Source of the DNA: an uncultured Oligoflexales bacterium
GTDB lineage: Bacteria > Bdellovibrionota_B > Oligoflexia > Oligoflexales > JAPPIL01
Assembly: GCA_958296095.1 (NCBI GenBank)
Contig: OY282434.1
Location: 1,270,001-1,334,000 of the forward strand
DNA: 64,000 nucleotides
Direction: 5' to 3'
Shown here: in pieces, positions 47,221 through 56,504 of the stretch
Layout: every line of letters starts with the position of its first letter
Position numbering within the stretch: the stretch's first letter is position 1
Notes under the pieces: generated by a model
The model's database searches: none
What the model saw: the letters and a program-made list of their open reading frames with translations, nothing else
Told to the model about the DNA's origin: nothing
Position numbers and translations under genes: made by a program

Positions 47221-47904
47221 TTTATCCTCTCTTCCGCAGGCAGAGCAAGACTGCCGACGAGAAATTCCCCGATCACCTCTCTATTCAACTGTTGCAGGCT
47301 ACGCATGCCGAGGAGATAGGGATGCGAGCTGGGAAACACAGTCTGTAGTGTCTCGGCAGTTTGCTCAGCAAAATCGAATAGCAAGTAGCCAAAATTGAGG
47401 CTGACCTCACCACAGACATTGCTGTGTGCGGCCCGGAAAGCTCGCGGCAAGTGCCACTTGCTCTTCGCCGTGGAAACAACGATCGGCACAACCTCGTCGG
47501 CAGCCTCTGCGTAAAGAACGGTTTGGTAGGAAAGCAGTTGCTGGAAGATATGCTTGCTCTTCGTGCTCTTGTGCTCGATTAAGAACAGCACTCGCTTCCC
47601 TTCTTTGGTCATGACGGAGACGATGGCATCTGCACGGCGTTCGTTACCCTCGTCATCGGTGAACACCGTGGTCTCGAATTTAAGTGTGCGGAAGTCAAAC
47701 TGTGCAGCTCGCTCCTGGCCGAGCAAGAACTTGAGCAGTTCTGTGGCTAATTTTGCGTTTTGGGTAAATGCCGCCATGAACAGGGCATTGTGCAGAGCAC
47801 GTTTTGACATGATGTGCCTTCCTTTGTTTGTCGTTGGAGCGTTATCATACAGTGAGCTTGGCATCGAAGCTAAGTGAGTTGCTATGGAATAGCAACTGAT
47901 ATTT

Positions 47905-48095
47905 GCCGGCAGGCAAGCCTGAATGCAATCGCGAGAGGCCTGAGTGCAAGCAGCGAGCTAGCAAGCGAGCGATATAGAAAGCAGCGTAGCGAGCGAAGCG
48001 AGCTAGGAAGCGAGCGATACAAACAGCATCGCGTAGCGATGAGCTAGGAAGCGAGCGTTACGAAGAGCCGCGTAGCGCATCGCGTAGCAAAACAG
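47905..48095 (+). repeat. short interspersed repeat block
   Basis: Plus-oriented module C repeated three times, with the palindrome CATCGCGTAGCGATG at about 48027. It separates Rpn copy 2 from the inverted 130-bp element. Confidence 0.82.
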
Positions 48096-48105
48096 GAAGA
48101 TTTAC

Positions 48106-48233
48106 CGTTATGTATTTCATTCCAAGTAATATCTGTGATTTTCAATGTATATTTTGGCAAAATAGGATTTCATGGCTAAAATTCTTGTCTAGTTAGGTAG
48201 ATATGCAAAACCCGATATTCGCAGTTGTTGGCA
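48106..48233 (-). repeat. inverted copy of the 130-bp element
   Basis: Reverse complement of 37723-37853 with about 90% identity. The rest of the gap to yqgE (48234-48386) has no gene; an extended -10 (TGCTACACT) lies at 48358-48366 and AGGAG at 48373-48377. Confidence 0.75.
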
Positions 48234-48386
48234 TCACTGGCATGCTTGGCACGGAGGAAAATGCTGACTCTTGCCAGAAGACATCGCTTTACTCAACGTT
48301 AAGAGCTTGACGATCAGCAGGCACTTGTAAATCGCAGTAGCTAAGCAAACACGTCTATGCTACACTAGTGCGTAGGAGTCCTTATC

Positions 48387-48983
48387 ATGGTTGGGGGAGT
48401 TGTGTCGGTGATGATACCACCGTCGTTTCTTATTGCTTCGCCGCAAATTCGGGACGCAGGTTTTCGCGAGGCAGTTGTGTTACTGCTAGAGCATAGCCGT
48501 GGCGGTGCGTCTGGTTTAGTTGTCAACCGAGTGTCAAGGTTACCGTTACGTGATTTCGTGCAGATATCTAGGGCCGAGTTGCCTGCACACATTCCTGCTT
48601 GGAACGGTGGCCCGACTGAACAGACGAAGGGCATTATTTTGCACAATCGTCCGACCCGCACCGAGTTTGACAACCCTGGCGATGTCTTCGCACTCTCGGC
48701 TACAGAGAGCACACTGCGCAAATTAATCAAAGCCAGCCAGCCACGGCGGCACAATCACAACAGCCTAGCGGTGCTCTATTCCTATCGTTTTCTCATCGGC
48801 TGTGTAGGTTGGCGTGCAGGCGAGCTTGACCACCAACTCCAGTTCGGTGATTGGCTACAGCTAGCGCTCGACCAAGACCTGCTTTTCAACACCGCCGCCG
48901 ATGACATGTGGCAACACGCCCTGTCGATCCTCGGTATCACTCCCACCCGTATTATCCCGCTGCATCAGCCCTGGGCGCACTAG
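48387..48983 (+). CDS. yqgE: YqgE/AlgH family protein
   Basis: A 198-residue member of the UPF0301 family, function not settled (AlgH influences alginate regulation in Pseudomonas). Recognised from PPSFLIASPQIRDAGFREAV, LLLEHSRGGASGLVVNR, NGGPTEQ, FLIGCVGWRAGELDHQL and a terminal WQHALSILGI. ATG at 48387 has AGGAG nine bases upstream; the family N-terminus would also fit the internal GTG or ATG at about 48405-48411. Stands alone, preceded by repeat DNA. Confidence 0.85.
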   Translation: MVGGVVSVMIPPSFLIASPQIRDAGFREAVVLLLEHSRGGASGLVVNRVSRLPLRDFVQISRAELPAHIPAWNGGPTEQTKGIILHNRPTRTEFDNPGDVFALSATESTLRKLIKASQPRRHNHNSLAVLYSYRFLIGCVGWRAGELDHQLQFGDWLQLALDQDLLFNTAADDMWQHALSILGITPTRIIPLHQPWAH

Positions 48984-49033
48984 GTGCGACTGAGGTTTTT
49001 GGGTGGCGTGGCAAGAGGCGGAAATTCTGGCGT

Positions 49034-50500
49034 TCAAATTTTGCTCAGCACTGCACGTAGAACTGAGATAATCAAGGCGATTTCTTCGGAAGTGATCGTA
49101 AATACAGGCGTGAAGCGGAGGAGGTTTTTACCCGCATGAATTACACCTAGTCCCTGTTTGCGCAGACGCGTCTCCAACCCGTTTGCACCGACGACGGCGA
49201 TGTCGGGATTGATGCCAATGCATAGCAGCAAGCCGGTGCCTTGCACTTTGGTGATGATGTGTGGAAATGCCGCGCGCAGCTTGTCGAGTTGCTGCAGAAA
49301 TTCTGCGCCGCGAGCGACGATGTTGCGCCTCAGCTCTGGGGTCAACAGGGACAGGGTGTAACAACCAACCTCCAGTGCGCGTGGATTGGCGGTCATGGTA
49401 TTGCCATGAATGCCGTGCTGGAGAAACGCCGCGGTCTTTGCCGTCACCGCCACCACCGACAGGGGGCTATGTCCCATATGCACCGCTTTGGAAAAAGCCT
49501 CAATATCAGGCGGTGATAATTCCCGAAACTCAGGATAGTCGACCACACTCAACACCCCGTGCCCGCGTATGCCTGCCTGCACCGAGTCAACCACCAGCAG
49601 CGCGCCGTGCGTTGTCGTTAGTTCTCGTGCGAGACTGTAAAACTGTGGCGATAGTGGGCAGCCAGTGTCACCTTCGCCGCTGATCGGTTCGAGATAGACG
49701 GCATCGATGAACACACCGTCACGCTTGGCCGCCGCGAAGGCTTGTCGTAAAGCTTGCACATCGTTGTGCTTGAGCGTGCCAATATCATCGAGGTTCGCGA
49801 AACTGTGCAGATGTTGCCGATATGCTGGACGGCAACTGCCAGACAGGCGTGCGGGTCGTTCGGTGCGCCCGTGAAAACTGTGGGCAATGCTCAACGAACG
49901 CACCTGCTGGTGCTGGTCAGTGATACGGTTCTTGGTGTTCACGTCGGCAATACGTGCTGCCAATGACAAGGCCTCCGAGCCAGAATTCAAAAACATGTAG
50001 CGCCCGTAAACGGGAGTTCGTGCCGTGCGGGTATGCCCGATTTCAGCATCAAGAGCCGCACAGATACGGTGATGGCTGGGACTGGCAGTCATGACATTAG
50101 CCATGACATGGCTGGCACCGAGAATTTTTTGTGTTGCCTCGACGCAGTGGCCGAAACCTAGCATGCCATAGCCACCAGAGTCGTGTAGCACCGCACCGAA
50201 GGAAGTTACTACCCAGGCCCCTGCCGCACCGAGCGGAATGTAGGGGTTGATTAGCTCGTCCGCATAAAAGTTAAACAGCCGTGCTTGTGCGTAGCGCACC
50301 TGTTCTGCTTCCAATGGCGGTGCCTGGCGCACAAACTCTTGCCAGGCCTCGCTCTGGCTGTATTCATACGCCATCACAATTGCCCGCCCCAACTGCTTGT
50401 CGACGGCGAGAAACTTTCTGATAACCGCGTCGGAGAGACCCAACGTCTCGGCCCGATGGCGATGTTGGCGTAATTTTTCGAGATAGTTAAGCATCTTCAC
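49034..50500 (-). CDS. class III PLP-dependent aminotransferase
   Basis: A 488-residue class III (ornithine/omega-type) aminotransferase. PLP-site features are FLNSGSEALSLAARIA (phosphate-binding), HSFHGRT, LEPISGEGDTG, VVDSVQAGIRGHG (D and Q contact the cofactor; most members have DEVQ) and the Lys in AFSKAVHMGHSPLS. The N-terminal 70 residues are longer than usual. Substrate specificity cannot be read; lysine or diamine aminotransferases are candidates. Its start at 50500 overlaps the end of the helicase remnant by four bases, so they share a transcript. Confidence 0.8.
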   Translation of the reverse strand: MKMLNYLEKLRQHRHRAETLGLSDAVIRKFLAVDKQLGRAIVMAYEYSQSEAWQEFVRQAPPLEAEQVRYAQARLFNFYADELINPYIPLGAAGAWVVTSFGAVLHDSGGYGMLGFGHCVEATQKILGASHVMANVMTASPSHHRICAALDAEIGHTRTARTPVYGRYMFLNSGSEALSLAARIADVNTKNRITDQHQQVRSLSIAHSFHGRTERPARLSGSCRPAYRQHLHSFANLDDIGTLKHNDVQALRQAFAAAKRDGVFIDAVYLEPISGEGDTGCPLSPQFYSLARELTTTHGALLVVDSVQAGIRGHGVLSVVDYPEFRELSPPDIEAFSKAVHMGHSPLSVVAVTAKTAAFLQHGIHGNTMTANPRALEVGCYTLSLLTPELRRNIVARGAEFLQQLDKLRAAFPHIITKVQGTGLLLCIGINPDIAVVGANGLETRLRKQGLGVIHAGKNLLRFTPVFTITSEEIALIISVLRAVLSKI

Positions 50501-51381
50501 TTAGTTAAAAAAGAAAGAATTCGCTCCCAAACAGACTTACGCTGTGATTTTGCCGCCACTATCCTGTCGGCTTTTTGGCTGGCATAACTTACCGTAGACT
50601 TGGATCGCTTACCAGCAGCGCGCTCCTGACGTGGCTTCCTGCTCCTTCTGTGGCGCTCGCCTGCCTTCCTGCCGCTTTCTAGCTCGCTGCGCTCGCCAGG
50701 CTGTTTGCCGCTTTCTAGCTCGCTGCGCTCACCAGGCTGTTTGTCGCTTTCTAGCTCGCTGCGCTCGCCTGCTTTCCTGCCGCTTTCTAGCTCGCTGCGC
50801 TCACCAGGCTGTTTGTCGCTTTCTAGCTTTAGCCAATCCCTCACCGTGTTGCGTTCTGGCAGGCGATAGTTGCTAAGATCAGTGGCAGGCCAGCCACACT
50901 GCAAGCGATAACGAGCAATTATCGGCGGGGCAAAGTCGCTGTAGTAATCACACAGTAAGCTGATACAGCGACCATTGCGTGCCAGCATTGCCAAGCGGGT
51001 GCTGTAGTTGCGCACCGCAAAGGGCACATCGAAATTAATGACACAACCGTAGCGTTTGTGCTCGCCTCGCGCCGCTGCATCGCTGGCTACCACCACACTG
51101 CGTTTTGCCCTTGATGCAGGGGCAACGAACCCACAACGCTGCAAATACTTGCGCACGAAATCAACACATTCACTCGTATTGCAAAAGATAATGCTGCTGT
51201 CGGGCTTGTCTTGCAACAAAATATCTATTACCAGCAGAATCTTCTCGTGTGCCTCACACAGATAGCCAACGTGATGTGCGCTACGCTGCGCTGCGGCCTT
51301 TTGTCCCGCTCGCTCTACGAGGCTTTTTTGCCGCTTTCTCGCTCCCTCGCCGCTCGCCTCAGGCATCTCAGTGCTTGCCAT
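50497..51381 (-). pseudogene. DEAD-box RNA helicase remnant with repeat-derived ends
   Basis: The frame is 294 codons. Residues about 37-150 are the C-terminal RecA domain of a DEAD-box helicase: GYLCEAHEKILLVIDILL, SSIIFCNTSECVDFVRKYLQ (motif IV), VVVASDAAARG (motif V). The first RecA domain with the DEAD box is gone, the stretch before motif V is shortened, and motif VI is degenerate (YSTRLAMLARNGRC where YxHRxGRxxRxGR is expected). The first 36 residues come from the interspersed repeat. The tail has five 12-residue units of ERSELES type translated from module C, then a basic stretch. It cannot be an active helicase, yet the frame has stayed open. Confidence 0.75.
50645..50830 (-). repeat. 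36-bp tandem repeat inside the helicase tail
   Basis: Five units of 36 bp, each containing AGCTCGCTGCGCTC on the plus strand, alternate between two end types (encoding DKQPG and GRKAG). The unit is part of module C, here amplified in frame. Confidence 0.85.
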
Positions 51382-51800
51382 ATAGTCTTGCTCCCTGCGC
51401 TCGCTGGCGCATAATTCACCCCGTGCTACGCCTACGCGCTACGCTGCTTTTTGTAACGCTCGCTCTACGGCACGCGGCTTTTTTGTAACGCTCGCTTCCT
51501 AGCTCGCTCCTTGCGCTCTGATCTCCCTATATTGCGTTCAGGCCTGTCCTCAGGCATCTCAGTGCTTGTCATATAGTCTTGCTCCCTCTGCTGGCGGCGC
51601 TGCGGCTTTCTATATCGCTCGCTTCCTAGCTCGCTGCTTGCTACGCACGACTCTTTGTATCGCTCGCTACGCGGCTCTTTGCCGCTTTCTAGCTCCCCGC
51701 TCGCTCTTTGTTCTCTAGTCTCTCTGCCTGTCATCAAGCCTCTCTGCTCGTTCTCAGACCTCTCCCTGTATTGCGTTCAAGCTTGCCTGCCGAGAGCCAG
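51275..51800 (-). repeat. interspersed repeat block upstream of grxD
   Basis: Minus-oriented module C copies (CTTTTTTGTAACGCTCGC, TTTGTATCGCTCGC), with CAGTGCTTG-CATATAGTCTTGC occurring twice (about 51371 and 51563). The block starts inside the helicase frame and ends about 110 bp before grxD. Confidence 0.82.
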
Positions 51801-51908
51801 GCCGCCTGCCTTCTATCATCTGGGCAAAATTTTAGCAATCCTCTTGCCCTCTTCACCCATTCTATCCTATCATCCCGCCTGCTAACAGCTTGGCTAAGGA
51901 GAGACCGC

Positions 51909-52226
51909 ATGGGCACAGACATCAACCAGCAGATTGAAGACACCATCGCCAATCACAGCACAGTGCTGTTCATGAAGGGCACGGAGAGCCAGCCGATGTG
52001 CGGCTTTTCTGCACAGGTAGTGCAGGTGTTGAACGAGCATCAGGTCAAGTTTCATGCTGTCGATGTGCTTGCCGACGAAGATCTCCGCGAGGGCATCAAG
52101 GCTTTCACCAACTGGCCAACTATTCCCCAGCTCTACGTCAAGGGTGAATTTGTTGGCGGCTGTGACATCGTCATGCAACTGCACCGCGACGGCAAACTGC
52201 AGAACATCTTGTCCGCCAGCACGTGA
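51909..52226 (+). CDS. grxD: monothiol glutaredoxin, Grx4 type
   Basis: A 105-residue monothiol glutaredoxin that carries and inserts iron-sulfur clusters. It has the family motif VLFMKGTESQPMCGFS (active-site CGFS), WPTIPQLYVKGEFVGGCDI with the cis-Pro and GG glutathione contacts, and the usual length. ATG at 51909 with AAGGA upstream. The stop overlaps the start of the globin gene (GTGA), so the two are coupled. Confidence 0.93.
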   Translation: MGTDINQQIEDTIANHSTVLFMKGTESQPMCGFSAQVVQVLNEHQVKFHAVDVLADEDLREGIKAFTNWPTIPQLYVKGEFVGGCDIVMQLHRDGKLQNILSAST

Positions 52227-52576
52227 ACGCCTTCCAACAACTCGGTGCGGAGAAAATCACCACCATCATCACGGAATTTTATCGGCGTGCCATGCACGAC
52301 CCTATCATCGGGCACTTTTTCTTCCAGCACGATCATGACCAGCTACTCAAAGGCCAGCTCGCCTTCTCTATCGCCATGCTCGGCGGCCCCCAAACCTACC
52401 GCGGGCGCAGCCTCTCCCAGCTTCACCAGCCCTTGCCCATTCGTCATGCGCACTTCAACCGTCGTCTGACGATGCTGCGTGAGCTCTTCACCTGCTTTCA
52501 AGTTGATGCCCGCCAGGCCGCCACGTGGCTAGCCGCAGAAGAAAAACTCCGTCCTGCCATTGTTTCCAAGCCATGA
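52223..52576 (+). CDS. truncated haemoglobin
   Basis: A 117-residue globin of the truncated type: QQLGAEKITTIITEFYRRAM (helices A-B), HDPIIGHFFF, the GGPQTYRGRSL turn, LHQPLPI with a candidate proximal His, and HFNRRLTML. Group I or group III cannot be decided by eye. GTG at 52223 overlaps the grxD stop. Roles in oxygen or nitric oxide handling are known for the family; the link with Grx4 suggests a function in iron or redox stress. Confidence 0.8.
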   Translation: MNAFQQLGAEKITTIITEFYRRAMHDPIIGHFFFQHDHDQLLKGQLAFSIAMLGGPQTYRGRSLSQLHQPLPIRHAHFNRRLTMLRELFTCFQVDARQAATWLAAEEKLRPAIVSKP

Positions 52577-52671
52577 AATAATTTTTGTTTTAACAATGTA
52601 TAAATTTATTTTCGTCTTTATCATAATCAAGGCAAAAACACTGATTTTTTTGAATTATTCGTCGTTACATG

Positions 52672-52700
52672 TTGCGAGTTAAGGAGCAGTCTTGTATAAT
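52672..52700 (+). promoter_or_regulatory. promoter of the exported-protein gene at 52742
   Basis: TTGCGA (52672-52677), 17 bases, perfect TATAAT (52695-52700), 41 bp before the ATG. Confidence 0.6.
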
Positions 52701-52741
52701 TTACAGGGTTGTTTATTTTCTTTTTGTTTGGAGGTTTTGTC

Positions 52742-53356
52742 ATGAAGCTCTTAGCTACTATTCTTATTGCCTTGTGGTCTTTGCCAAGTTTTTCTTTTTC
52801 TTTAAACGAATTCGCGGCGAAAGAGACGGCAGGCAAGCCAGGTGGTTTTATTCACTGGCACGGCCATGGCACGATGGTTGCAGCGCCTAGCGGCAAGCAA
52901 GATCCTTTTCTCGTGTCACTGACGATGCGCAATCTTGGCAATCATGCCATTCTTTTCCAGTATCGAGTTGCGTTTGAAAATTCTGAATACCACAAGCATT
53001 TCGTAGCACAAGTAGAAGACAACGGTTTCTTCACTATCTATGTTCCTGCCAAAATCTGTGGGTCTGCGATGGACAATGACGGAGTTTCTCCAAGATGTAG
53101 AGCAGTTGCTGATGAAGAAGTTGTCAATCTTGAGGGATACAACAAAAGTGGTTGGGGCTATTCAGTTGGCAACTCAATGTATTTCTCTTACAGAACTGCC
53201 AGCGGGCATCATGGCACGCATCACTATCGCAGTTATCACGATGAGCACGGCAACTTTCGTCTGGCGGCAACAGGCTCGATGGGCACTGAGTCCGATGGCT
53301 TAAAGTTCACTTGGACTGAAGACGTGAAGCGGGTTTTCGTGCATCGTCCACATTGA
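52742..53356 (+). CDS. exported protein of unknown function
   Basis: Family not recognised. ATG at 52742 has GGAGG at good spacing and gives the signal peptide MKLLATILIALWSLPSFSFS. The mature part (about 185 residues) is His-rich in two places (HWHGHG near residue 38 of the precursor, and HHGTHHYRSYHDEHG), which could bind metal. A strong promoter lies just upstream and there is no co-transcribed neighbour on the left. Confidence 0.65.
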   Translation: MKLLATILIALWSLPSFSFSLNEFAAKETAGKPGGFIHWHGHGTMVAAPSGKQDPFLVSLTMRNLGNHAILFQYRVAFENSEYHKHFVAQVEDNGFFTIYVPAKICGSAMDNDGVSPRCRAVADEEVVNLEGYNKSGWGYSVGNSMYFSYRTASGHHGTHHYRSYHDEHGNFRLAATGSMGTESDGLKFTWTEDVKRVFVHRPH

Positions 53357-53459
53357 TTTCTGTGCTGACTGGTTTCAAGGGTGGAAGGGTCGTTACGGCT
53401 TGCTACCACCCTGCCATCATGTTCTGTCAAAATTGCATTACCTGCGCGTTCGTGCGACA

Positions 53460-53669
53460 ATGGGACACATGACTAGTCCACCGGACAACCCTGCTCTTAC
53501 CCCGACGGACGGCAAGCACAAGCGGTTGCCCACCCGCGACGAGCGCGCCCAGAAACTCCGCAAACTCAAGCAACAAATCAAGGACGGCACTTACAGGGTC
53601 GACTCCGAGGCTGTGGCAGAGAAGATCATCCACAAGCACTTCCTTGCTGAGGACAAGGATAGGCATTGA
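53460..53669 (+). CDS. FlgM-like anti-sigma28 domain protein
   Basis: A 69-residue protein starting at ATG 53460 (or 53469). The C-terminal half, LRKLKQQIKDGTYRVDSEAVAEKII, matches the FlgM C-terminal pattern (LKxxIxxGTYxVDxxxVAxxLL) that binds the flagellar sigma factor. The N-terminus is Pro/Thr-rich and unstructured, as in FlgM. No flagellar gene occurs in the window. No good ribosome binding site is visible. Confidence 0.6.
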   Translation: MGHMTSPPDNPALTPTDGKHKRLPTRDERAQKLRKLKQQIKDGTYRVDSEAVAEKIIHKHFLAEDKDRH

Positions 53670-53799
53670 TTGGCCCGAGCTAGTTCTTAGCTGCACCCTG
53701 CGATGCGGGCGGCAGCGTCCCGTGCGACTTGGTGATTGCACCGAAGCTGTGTTACAGGTATGCTCGACGCGGTTGTTTTGAACTACTGGGGAACAGTCG

Positions 53800-55392
53800 G
53801 TGCAGCGCTGGAAGAACACGACTATAGACAGGTTGAGTATCAAAAAATTTCTCAACCATGCTGGCACTTACATAGTGCTAATTCTTGCCGTCGGAGGCTT
53901 GACGTTTTTTGGAATTTTCCCGCCACAAAGCGATCAGGGCAGCTTGAGTGGCACTGCCGCAGAAGTCGGCGACCTACGTATCAGCAGCAACGATTTTCGT
54001 GCCGCCTACCAGAACACTTACCAGACTTATCAGAACCAGTACGGACAGGACTTCGATCCCGCCCGCCTCAATCTTTCCGAAGTCGTGCTCAACCAGCTGG
54101 TCAATCGCGCCGCACTGTTCCTCGCCGCTCGGGCGTTGGGCGTGCAGGCTTCGGAAGAGGATGTCATCAACTACCTGACAAGCATCGATGCCTTCCGCGA
54201 CAAGGACGGCAAGTTTTCCGAACGCTACTATGCTTCGTTCCTGCGCAGCAAACGCTACTCGGAGGAGGTGTTTATGGCTAGCATGGTGCATGATCTGACC
54301 TTGAACCAGCTGCGGCGTTTTGTCACTAACTTTGTCTTCGTCTCCCGCGGCGAAGCCGAGCTTGACTATCGCCTTGCCAATAGTCACCTTGATGTTGAAT
54401 TTATCAAAGTCGAAGCGGCGAAATTAAAAATCACGATCAGCAGTGCTGACATCGATACCTACTTGCAAACAGAAGAGGGCAAGCTGGCGGTCAAAACCTA
54501 CTACGACGAGCATCCGAGCGCATTCAAACAGGTCGAACAGGTGCATGCCCAGCACATTCTCATCGCCCATCAAGATGCACGCAATGTTAGCGGCAAGGCG
54601 CAAAAGCGCAGCAAGGCAGAGGCACAAGCGTTGGCGGAGAAGGTGCATCAGCTGGCCTTGACAGGCGATTTTGGCACATTGGCACAACAGTATAGTGACG
54701 AGCCGCAGGCGCAAGAGCGTAAGGGTGATCTCGGCTTTTTTGATCGAGAAGACATGGCTGCACCCTTCAGTGACGCGGCGTTTGCACTGGCGAAAGGCGA
54801 AATCAGTGCGGTAACCGAGACGGATTTTGGTTTTCACGTCATCAAGGTATTGGCGAAGAAGGCGGCGCGGGAGACGGACTTGGATACGGCACAGGCGGAG
54901 ATTGCCGAGAAGTTGCTGAAGAAGGCACGTGGGTCTGATTACGCCGCCCAGCTGGCACAGAAGTGGTTGCAAAAACTCAACGCGGCCACCGACATCAGTA
55001 AGGAACTGGAAGCCCAAGGGCTTAAGCTGGAAACGACGGGTAAATTTTCGCTATCGGCTGGCTATGTGCCTAAGCTCGGCTCGGACACAGAACTGCGTGA
55101 TCTTGTTTATGGGCTGTCGTCAGGGCGTTATGTGCTGCACGAGCAGCGCGGCACTTTTTATCTGCTCAAACTCAAAGACAAGACGGTTGCTGGCGGTAAA
55201 GATTTCAAAGATGAGCGTTCTGACAACGAATATCTGCGTTTTTATCGTGGCAATGCACTCTACACCTGGCTGGAAAAGAGCGCCCGCCAGGATTTGGAAG
55301 CTCGCAACGAAATTTCCCTAAACAATGCGTTCCTGCACTTCGATCGGCAGCGAGCGGCAGCCAACGCCGCGGCACAAGCAGATGAATCGTGA
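53800..55392 (+). CDS. ppiD: periplasmic peptidyl-prolyl isomerase/chaperone, PpiD type
   Basis: PpiD is anchored in the inner membrane beside the Sec translocon and helps fold exported proteins. The 530-residue protein has an N-terminal helix (TYIVLILAVGGLTFFGIFP, about 22-41), a SurA-like N-domain (residues 50-230) and a parvulin rotamase domain (about 245-350: VHAQHILIAHQD, GDFGTLAQQYSDEP, GDLGFFDREDM, TDFGFHVIKVL). GTG at 53800 is the likely start; it is shorter than E. coli PpiD (623). It overlaps nadK by four bases. Confidence 0.85.
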   Translation: MQRWKNTTIDRLSIKKFLNHAGTYIVLILAVGGLTFFGIFPPQSDQGSLSGTAAEVGDLRISSNDFRAAYQNTYQTYQNQYGQDFDPARLNLSEVVLNQLVNRAALFLAARALGVQASEEDVINYLTSIDAFRDKDGKFSERYYASFLRSKRYSEEVFMASMVHDLTLNQLRRFVTNFVFVSRGEAELDYRLANSHLDVEFIKVEAAKLKITISSADIDTYLQTEEGKLAVKTYYDEHPSAFKQVEQVHAQHILIAHQDARNVSGKAQKRSKAEAQALAEKVHQLALTGDFGTLAQQYSDEPQAQERKGDLGFFDREDMAAPFSDAAFALAKGEISAVTETDFGFHVIKVLAKKAARETDLDTAQAEIAEKLLKKARGSDYAAQLAQKWLQKLNAATDISKELEAQGLKLETTGKFSLSAGYVPKLGSDTELRDLVYGLSSGRYVLHEQRGTFYLLKLKDKTVAGGKDFKDERSDNEYLRFYRGNALYTWLEKSARQDLEARNEISLNNAFLHFDRQRAAANAAAQADES

Positions 55393-56276
55393 AAGTTCTG
55401 CTGCTGAAGAAGAGGACTAGCTCCGCGACACAACGAGAGTCGTTGCGCGCCCTTGAGCGTCGTAAGGTCTTGCCCCCCGACTATCTGCACCAGATCGAGC
55501 GTGCCGATGTTGAGCATGTCGAGACGCTGGCGCGACTGCGGGACATACTAGACGCAGCCAACTGTCAAGTGACTGAGCTGTATCAGACCCAGAGCGACCC
55601 ACGTCCTCCGGGTGAATTCAATCTTGTGGTTACGCTTGGCGGCGATGGCACAGTGCTCAACGCGAGCTACTTTTTGCAGGACAGCAACAATCCCCTCGTC
55701 GTCGGCATTAGGTCGTCGCAGAGCAGTGTTGGCAGGCTCTGTGCCTTTGATTACTGCCATCTCGAGCACTTCGATACTTGCCTGCGGGCGGGTGGTGAGA
55801 TGCCGCGTTTTGAGCTGCAGCGCTTGCGTGCCGCAATTACTTGCAACAAGACAGGTGAGCAACAGCTGTCAAAAGCCGTATTGAACGATTTTCTCTACAC
55901 CAACAGCAACCCCGCGGCGATGACCTACTACATTATTAAATTCGCGCAGCGGTGGGAAAGTCACAGGTCGAGTGGCATATGGATCGCTACTCCTACAGGG
56001 AGCTCGGCAGCATTGCGGGCTGCGGGTGGCAAGACGACGGATTTCTCCGCCAACAGCTTTCAGTTTCAGGTCCGAGAGTTGTATCAATCGAGTGGCAATT
56101 ATATCGACGGTTGTGAATTTGATTTACAGCACAACCAGCTGACCATCTGCTCGTTATGCGACCAAGCGCTGCTGGCACTGGATGGCCATCATCATGCTTT
56201 GCCGCTGCAGTATGGCGACATGATTACCTTCAAACCTGCACCGCCGCTTGCCATTGCCCGCCCGCAGCATAGCTAG
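55389..56276 (+). CDS. nadK: NAD kinase
   Basis: Phosphorylates NAD to NADP. The 295-residue protein carries VVTLGGDGTVLNASYFL (the GGDG motif), VLNDFLYTNSNPAAM (family NDxxxxR/N-E region, here NDF), SSGIWIATPTGSSAA (conserved SGxxxSTPTGSTAY, somewhat altered) and a C-terminal LDGHHH. The second motif is less typical than in most bacterial NADKs. GTG at 55389 overlaps the ppiD stop, so the two genes are coupled. Confidence 0.8.
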   Translation: MKVLLLKKRTSSATQRESLRALERRKVLPPDYLHQIERADVEHVETLARLRDILDAANCQVTELYQTQSDPRPPGEFNLVVTLGGDGTVLNASYFLQDSNNPLVVGIRSSQSSVGRLCAFDYCHLEHFDTCLRAGGEMPRFELQRLRAAITCNKTGEQQLSKAVLNDFLYTNSNPAAMTYYIIKFAQRWESHRSSGIWIATPTGSSAALRAAGGKTTDFSANSFQFQVRELYQSSGNYIDGCEFDLQHNQLTICSLCDQALLALDGHHHALPLQYGDMITFKPAPPLAIARPQHS

Positions 56277-56504
56277 GAACAGAAACTAGACGCGCAAAAC
56301 CGCCTGCCTGTCAGCAGATGCCGACGGGTCAAGCGGTTTCGACAGGGGGTGACTCGCTTTAAAACAGTTTCAGCGATTTCTACAACAATTGGCGACAGTT
56401 ATCAGCAATGAGCAACAGCAACAACAACAACCAGCCAGTCATCCCCGATCACCAACATGTGATCTACTTAAGTATCATGCAACATACGTGCCAAGCCCAA
56501 CCGA

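Larger units (their letters stand above)
46730..47810 (-). pseudogene. Rpn family recombination-promoting nuclease, copy 2, broken
   Basis: Near-identical paralogue of the gene at 36676-37593. Start ATG at 47810 with AAGGAAGG upstream. The nuclease core is intact: TTVFTDDEGNERRADAIVSV and KRVLFLIEHKSTKSKHIF carry the PD-(D/E)XK Asp and E-x-K. The frame breaks after LPAEERI at about 47220, where repeat replaces about 17 bp and brings a stop, and the C-terminal part (from MGLLEEIEAGC) is in a separate frame. A truncated product of about 210 residues with an intact nuclease domain could still be made. Near the C-terminus a KAEG tract is expanded to 12 units. Confidence 0.8.
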
